From Zobellia galactanivorans (GTDB lineage Bacteria > Bacteroidota > Bacteroidia > Flavobacteriales > Flavobacteriaceae), in the NCBI RefSeq assembly GCF_000973105.1, contig NC_015844.1:3902501-3966500 (forward strand): a stretch of 64,000 nucleotides of DNA, given 5' to 3'. Every line of letters begins with the position of its first letter. Within the stretch, counting starts at the first letter, position 1. The translations under genes and the position numbers were made by a program. The notes under the pieces were generated by a model. It did no database searches and was not told where the DNA came from. It was given only the letters and a program-made list of their open reading frames with translations. Shown piece after piece: positions 15,926 through 23,530 of the stretch.

Positions 15926-16813
15926 GTGTTTTATTTTTAAATCTTTTTTCAAGTTACTGAACACATATTCATGTTCCTGTTCTATTCCAATTTTTTCCAA
16001 TGGTCTCCAATAGAATCTTGGATACAGTTCAGAAGTATAAGTCGTTATTCTTGTCATTTTAGTCTGTCCGTTCTCTAACTCGTCAAAGAGATAGATTGCT
16101 TCCTTAAAGCCGAGCCATTTTCTTCCTGTTAGTTGATAGTCTATTACGTCCATTCTCAAAATTTTGCCTTTTTCAAGTTCGGTTATCTTTTCAACTATTT
16201 GTCCGCCTTCAAAATAGCAAGTCCTTATTCCGCCAATCTTTTCTTCTTCAAGCACACACTTTTGTGGAATTGGTAAGTCAAGTTTCATCAAGAAAGGTTT
16301 TTCAGCATCAAGTGTGTCAACTGACTTTATAGTCTCATAAACTTGAATGGGAGAATAAGGAAGAATTATCTCTGATTTGACTTCTATTACGAATTGTTCA
16401 TTTTTTGTCAGTTCCGTTTCTATGAATGCAAATGTCAGAAAAAGGCAAAACGGTAAAATTGAGCTTTTAATCAAGTTGCCTTTCTTGTCTTTGTTTTGGT
16501 TCTTCTTAATCAAATATTTCACGAATGCACCAAGTGCAACCGCTACAATAATTAACGGCATTGCCATTAAAATGCATACCATTCCTTCAAGTCCACCTGA
16601 TAAAAGCAAAATGAAGAAAATAGCAAGTGAAATTATAAGCCCCCACAAGCTAATAGTCTTAATTGTTGATTTTCCTAAAATGTATCCAAGTGCAAAAGGC
16701 AGGAACACAAAAAATGACAGTCCATATCCAATTAGTTCGTAATGAAGCAATGCGAAGCCTAAAGACAAAAAAGTCAGACTAATTATTATTGATATGACGA
16801 ACTCTCTTTTCAT
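15917..16813 (-). CDS. Membrane protein with SRPBCC-like domain
   Basis: A 298-residue protein starting MKREFVISIIISLTFLSLGF; I prefer this ATG because it lies three bases after the opening box, whereas an upstream GTG would place 26 residues inside the site. Four hydrophobic segments occupy residues about 5-110, a fifth lies near 120-140, then a soluble SRPBCC/polyketide-cyclase-like domain (EIILPYSPIQVYETIKS, GGIRTCYFEGGQIVEKITEL, KMTRITTYTSELYPRFYWRP). The domain type binds hydrophobic ligands; the partner is unknown. The unit is extremely compact: the opening box GTTACCCACC directly precedes the ATG, and the closing box GGTGGGTAA encodes Gly-Gly-stop. Expression must depend on an upstream promoter. 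Confidence 0.7.
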   Translation of the reverse strand: MKREFVISIIISLTFLSLGFALLHYELIGYGLSFFVFLPFALGYILGKSTIKTISLWGLIISLAIFFILLLSGGLEGMVCILMAMPLIIVAVALGAFVKYLIKKNQNKDKKGNLIKSSILPFCLFLTFAFIETELTKNEQFVIEVKSEIILPYSPIQVYETIKSVDTLDAEKPFLMKLDLPIPQKCVLEEEKIGGIRTCYFEGGQIVEKITELEKGKILRMDVIDYQLTGRKWLGFKEAIYLFDELENGQTKMTRITTYTSELYPRFYWRPLEKIGIEQEHEYVFSNLKKDLKIKHGG

Positions 16814-17037
16814 ATGGTGGGTAACGGTTAGGCTAAGCGTAGTGCGGTGGTACGACATCTGCGACAGCAGTGGGCGAGTTGGCGCTGGCACAGTTTCCGT
16901 CTGCCGACGTAGCTAAAGCTTATTGTTTTGCTTTTTCTTTTTTGTTCCAAAGCTAAATCCATAAGATTTAGCGACTTTATAAATATACACAGACCATTCG
17001 TTTTTGCCCTAAAGTCCGCATTACGTTTAGCCATTGT

Positions 17038-17770
17038 GCCTGTTGCACAAGTTAACGAAAAAACCACATAGGCTAAAGGAGATCTTAACGTTGGGTCGTT
17101 AATTTTAGGTATGCAGGGAAAAAAGGAGTATCAAGAAAAACTGTTCGCCCATTTCCAGTTAAGCGAGCGAATCCCCGAGAACAATTTCTATAGGCGGTTG
17201 AAAGAGGTTTTGGAGCTACGCTTCCTTTACGGCCTTACCGAAGGTCATTACGGAAACAGCGGACAGAAGAGCATAGACCCGGTGGTCTTCTTCAAGCTCT
17301 GCCCGTTGAAATCCACATGTCTGGGCAAGGTGAACGAAAAACAATTTTCGGTCACCTATTACCGGGCCGAGCACGAGCGGAACATCAAAAGGGTGAACAG
17401 CCAACAGGGCAGATATATGAAAGGCAAACGACAGAGCACGGTAGAGCCCGTTTTTGGAACGTTGACACAGTTCATGGGGCTGAGGAAGGTGAACACCATA
17501 GGGCTCGAACAGGCGAACAAGGTGATGCACCTCTCGGCGATTGCCTACAACCTGAAAAAGTACCTGAAATTCACGGAAAAACGTTCAAAAAGCGGGGCGG
17601 GAAGCTTTGTTTTGCCGCGCATCGCAAAAAACTGGTCCCAAGCACTTGAAAGTTCACTTGTAGGCTACCCAAAAAATATAGGTTGGCCAGTGGTCTAAAA
17701 GATAAAACCGCCTTAAAAAGCGGTTATGGAAGCCATTTTTTCAATCATTTTGGGGTTGTGCAACGGTTAC
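17038..17770 (+). mobile_element. 733-bp internal-deletion derivative of the IS1182-family element, copy 2
   Basis: Same ends, same length and same 993-bp deletion as the copy at 7712-8444, with scattered substitutions. Flanked on both sides by CCATTGT, which fits a 6-7 bp target duplication. Confidence 0.8.
17111..17698 (+). CDS. Internally deleted IS1182-family transposase
   Basis: A 195-residue frame with the same in-frame junction (FKLC joined to PLKSTCLGK) as the copy at 7785-8372, and a few differences such as RAEHERNIKRVNSQQ. It lacks D143 and D315 of the full transposase and keeps only the Glu motif STVEPVFGTL, so it is catalytically dead. Sharing the exact deletion shows that the derivative moved, or was copied, after the deletion arose. 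Confidence 0.7.
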   Translation: MQGKKEYQEKLFAHFQLSERIPENNFYRRLKEVLELRFLYGLTEGHYGNSGQKSIDPVVFFKLCPLKSTCLGKVNEKQFSVTYYRAEHERNIKRVNSQQGRYMKGKRQSTVEPVFGTLTQFMGLRKVNTIGLEQANKVMHLSAIAYNLKKYLKFTEKRSKSGAGSFVLPRIAKNWSQALESSLVGYPKNIGWPVV

Positions 17771-17789
17771 CATTGTTGTAAACTGTGCT

Positions 17790-18812
17790 TTATCCCAACA
17801 GTTTCTCGTTAACTAAAAAGCAATTTCCACGTGTCCTTGATAGAGCAACATATAATTTGTTTTTCGTTCTATTTGCTAACTTATCTAAAGTTCCTTTTTT
17901 ATATAAATTGAAGGTAGTAGCATTCATTATTATACAAGTATCAATAAAGTCATCTTCTCCTTTACATTCTCCCCAGTTTTTCGCTCTAAAAGTTCTTTTG
18001 CTGGCATTATTAAACACCAATTTGATTATTGCATTATCATTTAAGATTGAGGTCAAAACATCCTTGTCCTCAACATAAGTTATTTCTGTTAAGTCAGTTC
18101 TGTTTGAGCCGATTTGTATTCCTAAATTATCTGTGATATAGTTACAAATTGTTGGACTGCACCTCCAACTATTGCTTAAAGTCTCTAGGTCAACTGTAAT
18201 ATTGTTGTCTTGATATCTTTTTAAATATTTGTCGTAATCTTTGTGTAGATTACCATTAACATTTCTATCAAAACTTGTTACGTACGTTTGCTGATAAAAA
18301 TCGCCCACAAATAGAAAATTAACCTTTGATTTTGATAGCTCTATTATAAAATTAAAATCGTGACCTCCTAAATCTTGTACTTCATCGTAATAGAAGTGGT
18401 CACAGAATTTTTCCAATCGTAACTTAATATCATCAATTAAATTTTCTTGTTCAATTAATTTACCTAGCCTATTATGATAGGCATAACCACTTTTACTAAT
18501 ATACTTTCTTATATTCTCGTTTTTGAAATAATTAGTAGGTTCTGGTGAATTTTCAAGAAATATGCCTTTCAGGTTGTATTTGTAGTATAAAAAAGGCTTT
18601 ACGCAGAAGCTATACAGGAAATTAAAATACGTGAATACTTTAATGTTATTCGGTAGGTAACCAAACTTCTTTATAATTCTTAATCGAATTAGGCTTGCGT
18701 TTGTAATTGTATAAGTAACTAAATAAAATCGTTCTGTTAAATTTAGCTTATCAATTAGATTGGTAGTTTTTCCAGAACCTGCAACAGCTAAGATTAATTT
18801 TTTATCAACCAT
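17790..18812 (-). CDS. UvrD/Rep-like helicase, Gabija GajB-like
   Basis: A 340-residue superfamily 1 helicase-like ATPase. Walker A is ILAVAGSGKTT (residues ~6-16), Walker B/DExx is FYYDEVQDLGG (~140), motif III is FLFVGDFYQQTY (~174), motif IV includes NSWRCSPTICNYI (~215) and motif VI is KLYVALSRTRG (~322). It is much shorter than UvrD or typical GajB because the 1B/2B insertions are nearly absent. The start overlaps the end of the OLD-family gene by 19 bases, so the two are translationally coupled. An OLD ATPase-nuclease followed by a UvrD-like helicase is the arrangement of the Gabija anti-phage system, so I infer a compact Gabija-like role. Both genes travel in one cassette-like unit. 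Confidence 0.75.
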   Translation of the reverse strand: MVDKKLILAVAGSGKTTNLIDKLNLTERFYLVTYTITNASLIRLRIIKKFGYLPNNIKVFTYFNFLYSFCVKPFLYYKYNLKGIFLENSPEPTNYFKNENIRKYISKSGYAYHNRLGKLIEQENLIDDIKLRLEKFCDHFYYDEVQDLGGHDFNFIIELSKSKVNFLFVGDFYQQTYVTSFDRNVNGNLHKDYDKYLKRYQDNNITVDLETLSNSWRCSPTICNYITDNLGIQIGSNRTDLTEITYVEDKDVLTSILNDNAIIKLVFNNASKRTFRAKNWGECKGEDDFIDTCIIMNATTFNLYKKGTLDKLANRTKNKLYVALSRTRGNCFLVNEKLLG

Positions 18813-20353
18813 TCTATAGCCTCTTTAATGTAAGTAGGAACTATGATATCCTCACTCTTTTTGTCTAATAATTCAAATGCACAATCGGCTTTTTCATCAA
18901 GCATAAAGTCTTGAACAGTTCGAGTTTTTCTTGCTGGTAAAAACAAATCATTACAAATCTTAGAATTAGCATTAAACATCGAGATTTCAAATGTTGAGAT
19001 TGAATTATCTGTCTCAGAAAACACTTTAATATTTGGTGCAATATATTTGGAATAACGGTCAACGCAGTTTTTTCGGTAGTCTTTATCGTTATCTCTAATT
19101 ACTGCTGTTTTAATACTTAGTAACTTAGAAATCTCTAAATATCTCTTAAAGCTTGTACCATCGACTGAAATTATATGACAATCTAATTCATTAGGTTTTT
19201 TGTTAGTTATTATCTCAAAAAATCTTTCTGATAATATAAACTCTGCATCTCCTTCAACTAAAATTACTTTCTTAGAAAGGATAAACTCTAAAATATTATT
19301 GTCTGGTGCTTTCATAAAAAAGCTTGCAGTTGATTTTTCTAAATGGGTAAGATTAATTGAAATTGAACTGTTGCTATTGAGTAAAATTGTATTTCTTAAA
19401 TCTAATCTTGAACTTATTAAATTACTGTGAGTCGCAATGAAAATTTGTTTGTTCTTTGAATCATTTATCCTTGCGATTAAATTCTTCATATTTAAGTGAC
19501 TCAGATGATTTTCAGGTTCTTCTAGAAGAACAAAATCCAATTCATTTTGGTTCTTTTGTAACGCAAACTCTGTTTTTATAAAACATTGGCGACCTTTTCC
19601 TTTATTTTGGATATCAATATTTTCTTCCGTAATAGTTAAGTCCGTAACTAAGTTTGATTTTTTGTCGTTTTTAATTCCAAATTGGTAGTCACCAGTTTTC
19701 TTATTTACGTCTGCCAGAATAGTTTCCCTATAGTCGTTTTTATATTTGCGATATTCATTTAGATGTTTGTTTCTCTCAGACAGCGAAACGTGACTATCAT
19801 ACAAAGTTTTTATATATTGATTTGTTGCATATTCATTATTGATTAATGTGTTGTCTAACAGCAAATGCTTAAAATCTTTTCTAAAACTTAAATAGGGTTG
19901 ACCTGAAAATTTATGAAAGGCAATTGAATAATATTCAAACGGGAAATTTTGTTTTCCTTGTGCTAAGATTTCCGTGATGTCTTTACTTAATTCATCTCTT
20001 GGCTCACAGATTAGTGAAAGTCCAAATTGGTCAGTTCCTAGAGTATTATTTCTGCCATAATAATCGTCCTTGTCTCCTAGATTATCGAAATATAATTCAA
20101 CTTTAAGTTTTGGTAAGGTTTCGTATGTATTGGTAAGAAAAAAATCTTCAATGGATTTAGAATTAAAAAGCAAATCCAACCCTTCAGTTTCTATTCGATT
20201 TTTACTACCTCTTAATGCCAAATCAATTGCTAATAAAATGGAACTTTTTCCAGATTCATTATCTCCAATTAAAACGTTTAAATTGTCTTTGAAATCTATT
20301 TCTAAAAACTCGAATTTTTTAAAATTAAAAAGTCTTAATTTGGTGATTTTCAT
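18794..20353 (-). CDS. OLD-family ATPase/TOPRIM nuclease, Gabija GajA-like
   Basis: A 519-residue protein. The N-terminus is an SMC-like ABC ATPase: LRLFNFKKFEFLEIDF, Walker A VLIGDNESGKSS (~28-39), signature-like NKGKGRQCF (~250), Walker B LDFVLLEEPENHLSH (~273-287) and the H-loop IFIATHSN. The C-terminus is a TOPRIM nuclease: KVILVEGDAEFIL (~362) with the catalytic Glu, and TAVIRDNDKDYRKN (~415) with the DxD. OLD proteins of this kind nick DNA when nucleotide levels fall. With the overlapping UvrD-like gene it forms a Gabija-like anti-phage pair. The opening box GTTGTAAAC (20380-20388, other strand) and closing box GTTTACAAC (17775-17783) bracket both genes, making this a two-gene unit. Confidence 0.8.
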   Translation of the reverse strand: MKITKLRLFNFKKFEFLEIDFKDNLNVLIGDNESGKSSILLAIDLALRGSKNRIETEGLDLLFNSKSIEDFFLTNTYETLPKLKVELYFDNLGDKDDYYGRNNTLGTDQFGLSLICEPRDELSKDITEILAQGKQNFPFEYYSIAFHKFSGQPYLSFRKDFKHLLLDNTLINNEYATNQYIKTLYDSHVSLSERNKHLNEYRKYKNDYRETILADVNKKTGDYQFGIKNDKKSNLVTDLTITEENIDIQNKGKGRQCFIKTEFALQKNQNELDFVLLEEPENHLSHLNMKNLIARINDSKNKQIFIATHSNLISSRLDLRNTILLNSNSSISINLTHLEKSTASFFMKAPDNNILEFILSKKVILVEGDAEFILSERFFEIITNKKPNELDCHIISVDGTSFKRYLEISKLLSIKTAVIRDNDKDYRKNCVDRYSKYIAPNIKVFSETDNSISTFEISMFNANSKICNDLFLPARKTRTVQDFMLDEKADCAFELLDKKSEDIIVPTYIKEAIEWLIKN

Positions 20354-20573
20354 TTGAGTTCGGGTTTTTTTTTAGCATTGTTTACAACGGTTCGGCTAAG
20401 CGTAGTGCGGAGGCAAGGAAACTTTTCGTTTCCGTCTACGCACGAAGCTAAAGCTTTTGGTTTAGTTTTATTTTTTTCTTGTCCAAAGCTAAATCCCAAA
20501 GATTTAGCGACTTCATAAATATACACAGACCTTTCGGTTTAGCCCTAAAGCCCGCATTACGTTTAGGCATTGT

Positions 20574-22299
20574 GCCTGTTGCACAAGTTAACGAAAAAAC
20601 CACATAGGCTAAAGGAGATCTTAACGTTGGGTCGTTAATTTTAGGTATGCAGGGAAAAAAGGAGTATCAAGAAAAACTGTTCGCCCATTTCCAGTTGAGC
20701 GAGCGAATCCCCAAGAACAATTTCTACAGGCGGTTGAAAGAGGTTTTGGAGCTACGCTTCCTTTACGGCCTTACCGAAGGCTATTACGGGAACAGCGGCC
20801 AAAAGAGCATAGACCCAGTGGTCTTCTTCAAGCTCTGCCTTGTGGGCTATCTGGAGAACATCATCAGCGACCGCAGGCTCATGGCCCATTGTTCCCTGCG
20901 GTTGGACATCCTTTATTTTATCGGCTACGATATCGACGAGGAACTGCCCTGGCACAGTACGATAAGCCGTACGCGTCAACTGTTCCCCGAAAGTGTCTTC
21001 GAGGAAGTCTTCACCAAGGTGTTGAGTATGTGCGTGGAGAAGGGAATGGTGAGCGGCCATACCCAGGCCATAGATTCCGCACCTGTGAAGGCCAACGCGA
21101 GCATGGACACCTTGGAACTTAAGGTGCCCGAAAGGGAACTGGACGAACACCTGCGCAAGGTACGTGTCCTGAGTGCAATGGACAAAAAAGGGGAGCCGCA
21201 TCGCAAGAGCAAGAACGACAGCTCCGACAAGGGCCAGCGTAGTGTCACTGCAAGCAAGAACGAACTGGCGGCGATAAAGGGCAGGAACAAAAAATGGGCG
21301 AAGGACCAGGACCAACGCCCGGGCGCCAAGAACAAGGGGGCCAAGTATACGAGCAACAAAACGCACTACAGCCCCACGGATCCCGATGCACGCATCAGCG
21401 TAAAACCGGGCAAGGCCAGAAAACTGAACTACCTTTCCCAATTGAGCGTCGATACGGCGAACCATGTGATCACGGACATCAGGGCCTACCATGCCGACGG
21501 GAAGGACAACCAACAGTTGCCGGATATCGTCCAAAGACTTCGGGCAAGGTTGTGGAAGCAGGGCCTGGTCTGGGAGAACTGCGTAGCGGACACCGGGTAT
21601 AGCAGTGGCGGGAACTATGCCTTTTTGGAGAAAACAGGGTTAAAGAGCTTCATTCCGCCCCATGGCACTTACAAGGGCGGTCCGGACGGATTCACCTATA
21701 ACAATACAGAAGACCATTACGTATGTCCGCAGGGCAAGGTGATACCCTTCACCAAGGTGTTCAACGATCACCGTACGGGCACCAAAAAGAAGGAATATAG
21801 GGCACGGAAACATGTTTGTATCGATTGTCCCTTACGACGGACCTGTTTGGGCAAAAGCGCTCAGGAAAAGAAGTTCAGTGTTACCTATTACCGAGAAGAA
21901 TATGAACGTAACATCAAAAGGGTGAACAGTAAATTGGGGCGCTATATGAAGGGCAAGCGACAGAGTACGGTAGAGCCCGTTTTTGGAACGTTGACACAGT
22001 TCATGGGCATGCGGAAGGTGAACACCATAGGGCTCGAACAGGCGAACAAGGTGATGCACCTCTCGGCGATTGCCTACAACCTGAAAAAGTACCTGAAATT
22101 CACGGAAAAGCGTTCAAAAAGCGGGGCGGAAAGCTTTGTTTTGCCGCGCATCGCAAAAAACTGCTTCCAAGCACTTGAAAGTTCACTTGTAGGCTACCCA
22201 AAAAATATAGGTTGGCCAGTGGTCTAAAAGATAAAACCGCCTTAAAAAGCGGTTATGTGAGTCGTTATTTTAATGATTATGGGGTTGTGCAACGGTTAC
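20574..22299 (+). mobile_element. Full-length IS1182-family insertion sequence
   Basis: About 1726 bp with terminal inverted core GTTGCACAA (left GCCTGTTGCACAAGTTAACG; right TTGTGCAACGGTTAC). It encodes one transposase and ends with a short AACCGCC/GGCGGTT-like hairpin (ACCGCCTTAAAAAGCGGT) acting as a terminator. Flanked by CATTGT on both sides. Apparent source of the two 733-bp derivatives and two remnants in this window. Confidence 0.85.
20647..22227 (+). CDS. IS1182-family transposase, apparently intact
   Basis: A 526-residue DDE transposase. The N-terminal DUF772-like helical domain runs over residues ~15-100 (YGLTEGYYGNSG, YFIGYDIDEELPWHSTISR). Catalytic residues are visible as HTQAIDSAPVKAN (D143), NCVADTGYSSGGN (D315) and STVEPVFGTL (E443). 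A Cys cluster HVCIDCPLRRTCLG (~404-417) is the zinc-finger-like insert typical of IS1182-type enzymes. A basic linker (residues ~185-245) follows the first aspartate. The frame is complete with no stop or frameshift, so it probably serves the deleted copies in trans. Every copy of this element in the window sits at the same edge of an attC-like site. Confidence 0.9.
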   Translation: MQGKKEYQEKLFAHFQLSERIPKNNFYRRLKEVLELRFLYGLTEGYYGNSGQKSIDPVVFFKLCLVGYLENIISDRRLMAHCSLRLDILYFIGYDIDEELPWHSTISRTRQLFPESVFEEVFTKVLSMCVEKGMVSGHTQAIDSAPVKANASMDTLELKVPERELDEHLRKVRVLSAMDKKGEPHRKSKNDSSDKGQRSVTASKNELAAIKGRNKKWAKDQDQRPGAKNKGAKYTSNKTHYSPTDPDARISVKPGKARKLNYLSQLSVDTANHVITDIRAYHADGKDNQQLPDIVQRLRARLWKQGLVWENCVADTGYSSGGNYAFLEKTGLKSFIPPHGTYKGGPDGFTYNNTEDHYVCPQGKVIPFTKVFNDHRTGTKKKEYRARKHVCIDCPLRRTCLGKSAQEKKFSVTYYREEYERNIKRVNSKLGRYMKGKRQSTVEPVFGTLTQFMGMRKVNTIGLEQANKVMHLSAIAYNLKKYLKFTEKRSKSGAESFVLPRIAKNCFQALESSLVGYPKNIGWPVV

Positions 22300-22318
22300 C
22301 ATTGTTGGCAGTAGTTTT

Positions 22319-23368
22319 TTAATTTAACCCTCGTTTTTTAACTTCTAACACTAGATTTTGATACGCGGCTTTTACTTCTTGTCCTTTTTCAAATAATACA
22401 TCTTGTGTTTTCATATTTCTTTTATCTGCATCACGCCATTCTTCTTCAGGGTATGGGTCTTTTTTTATCATATAAACAACACTTTGATAGTATTCTCTCT
22501 TAATATCTTCTGTAATTTCAATCCCAGCACTTTTCATTGCTCTAATTTCATCCATCGCATCATCTTTTTTTTGAAAGAATTTGGACATGCAAATTGAATT
22601 GAATCGGTCGATTTCTATCAAAAAATCTTTAATTTTTATGTCTAAATCTCTATTAATAAAGTGATTGTCCGTAGTTCTATAGAAATCAGCAAAGTTGTCC
22701 CATTTATCAAAGTAATATTTAGTAGTAAATAAGCTGTCTACGGCTTGAGAAATACTATCGTGTAACATAGTCTCAGAACAAATAGCTTTAAATTTTTCCC
22801 AAATTAATTTGTCATGACGATTATGTTCCGTTAAATGGTGTCTTTCTTCAATATTTTCATATTCATTTATTATTGAAGAAATTGCTGATTTTAAAGTCGA
22901 TTGTAGTTGTTTTTTACTTTGGGGGTTCTGACTATCATAAGATGTAATTCTGTGTCCACGAATATCAAAGGGAAGAATTTCATTTTTACCATATTTTAGA
23001 TTATTAACACAAATTATCCTCTCCCATCCAAGTAAGTTTATTGCATATCCTAATTCAATGAGAACATTTGGGTTTGGGGTTAGTCGGGATTTAAAAACTC
23101 TATTATATAAGTTATTATTAATTATACTAACGTCCGCTACAAATACATCAGTAGTATTGATTTTATCAAAAATGGTTTTTGAGATTGACGGACTTCCACT
23201 TTTGTTTCTTGTGTCTCTATCAAGGTTAATTTCAAGATGAAATTCATTTTGACTATTTTTCTTAAGCTCCTTAATAGCTTTTTCTAAACAGTTATTGATT
23301 AGATTTCTATTTGATTTACCTTTTAAATCGGATTGCCATGAATAAAAAATGGTAAAGTTGTTTTTCAT
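22319..23368 (-). CDS. TIR-like nucleotide-binding domain protein (possible defence gene)
   Basis: A 349-residue protein. Residues 1-150 carry the signature of the TIR-like group: FTIFYSWQSDLKGKSNRNLI (first strand and loop), HLEINLDRDTRNKSGSP, SISKTIFDKINTTDVFVADV and PNPNVLIELGYAINLLGWER, where the Asn-Glu-Leu-Gly region corresponds to the proposed catalytic Glu site. The helical C-terminus (KLIWEKFKAICSETMLHDS, DDAMDEIRAMKSAGIEITED) has no recognised domain. Related proteins are annotated as nucleotide-binding and are common in defence islands, where TIR domains often degrade NAD. The role here is inferred. Unit boxes pair perfectly: GTTGGCAGTA opening (23389-23398) and TACTGCCAAC closing (22304-22313). 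Confidence 0.65.
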   Translation of the reverse strand: MKNNFTIFYSWQSDLKGKSNRNLINNCLEKAIKELKKNSQNEFHLEINLDRDTRNKSGSPSISKTIFDKINTTDVFVADVSIINNNLYNRVFKSRLTPNPNVLIELGYAINLLGWERIICVNNLKYGKNEILPFDIRGHRITSYDSQNPQSKKQLQSTLKSAISSIINEYENIEERHHLTEHNRHDKLIWEKFKAICSETMLHDSISQAVDSLFTTKYYFDKWDNFADFYRTTDNHFINRDLDIKIKDFLIEIDRFNSICMSKFFQKKDDAMDEIRAMKSAGIEITEDIKREYYQSVVYMIKKDPYPEEEWRDADKRNMKTQDVLFEKGQEVKAAYQNLVLEVKKRGLN

Positions 23369-23388
23369 TAATTAAGTTCTCTCAAAAT

Positions 23389-23525
23389 TACTGCCAACGG
23401 TCTCGGCTATGAGTAGTTGCGTGTTTTAGTACTTAACTGTGCAAGTACACATCAAGTTGGAAATTCCGCAGGAATTTCCAAAGTAGGCGAGAACAAGCAA
23501 TTACTTATAGCCATTGTTGTGGGTA
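23389..23525. repeat. attC-like palindromic site between units I and J, uninterrupted
   Basis: 137 bp and the clearest example. TACTGCCAAC, arms GGCTATGAGTAGTTGCG and GCAATTACTTATAGCC, an inner hairpin GGAAATTCC-gca-GGAATTTCC, then CATT and the closing box GTTGTGGGTA of unit J. No IS or intron is present, so it shows the native sequence (TAGCCATTGTTGTGGG) that the IS copies split. Confidence 0.8.
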
Positions 23526-23530
23526 GTGTT

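Larger units (their letters stand above)
16816..17783. repeat. attC-like palindromic site between units G and H, split by an IS derivative
   Basis: Removing the 733-bp element and one target duplication leaves about 229 bp. GGTGGGTAAC at the left, arms GGCTAAGCGTAGTGCGG and CCGCATTACGTTTAG, then the closing box GTTGTAAAC of unit H. Arms are shared with the sites at 6567 and 20380. Confidence 0.7.
20380..22313. repeat. attC-like palindromic site between units H and I, split by the full IS
   Basis: With the 1726-bp element and one target duplication removed, about 202 bp remain: GTTTACAAC, arms GGCTAAGCGTAGTGCGG and CCCGCATTACGTTTAGGC, then the closing box GTTGGCAGTA of unit I. Confidence 0.7.

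Noticed and set aside
16814-16891. GTG start at 16891 for the SRPBCC membrane protein
   Set aside because: The added 26 residues come from the attC-like site arm; the internal ATG just after the box gives a proper membrane-protein start.
20752-21534. Long minus-strand frames opposite the transposase (20752-21534, 20976-21359)
   Set aside because: Shadow frames produced by the codon bias of the transposase gene; no domain or signal.
3962-23525. The intergenic palindromes as ordinary terminators or REP elements
   Set aside because: They are too long, lack T-runs, and their outer boxes change from gene to gene while pairing across each gene.
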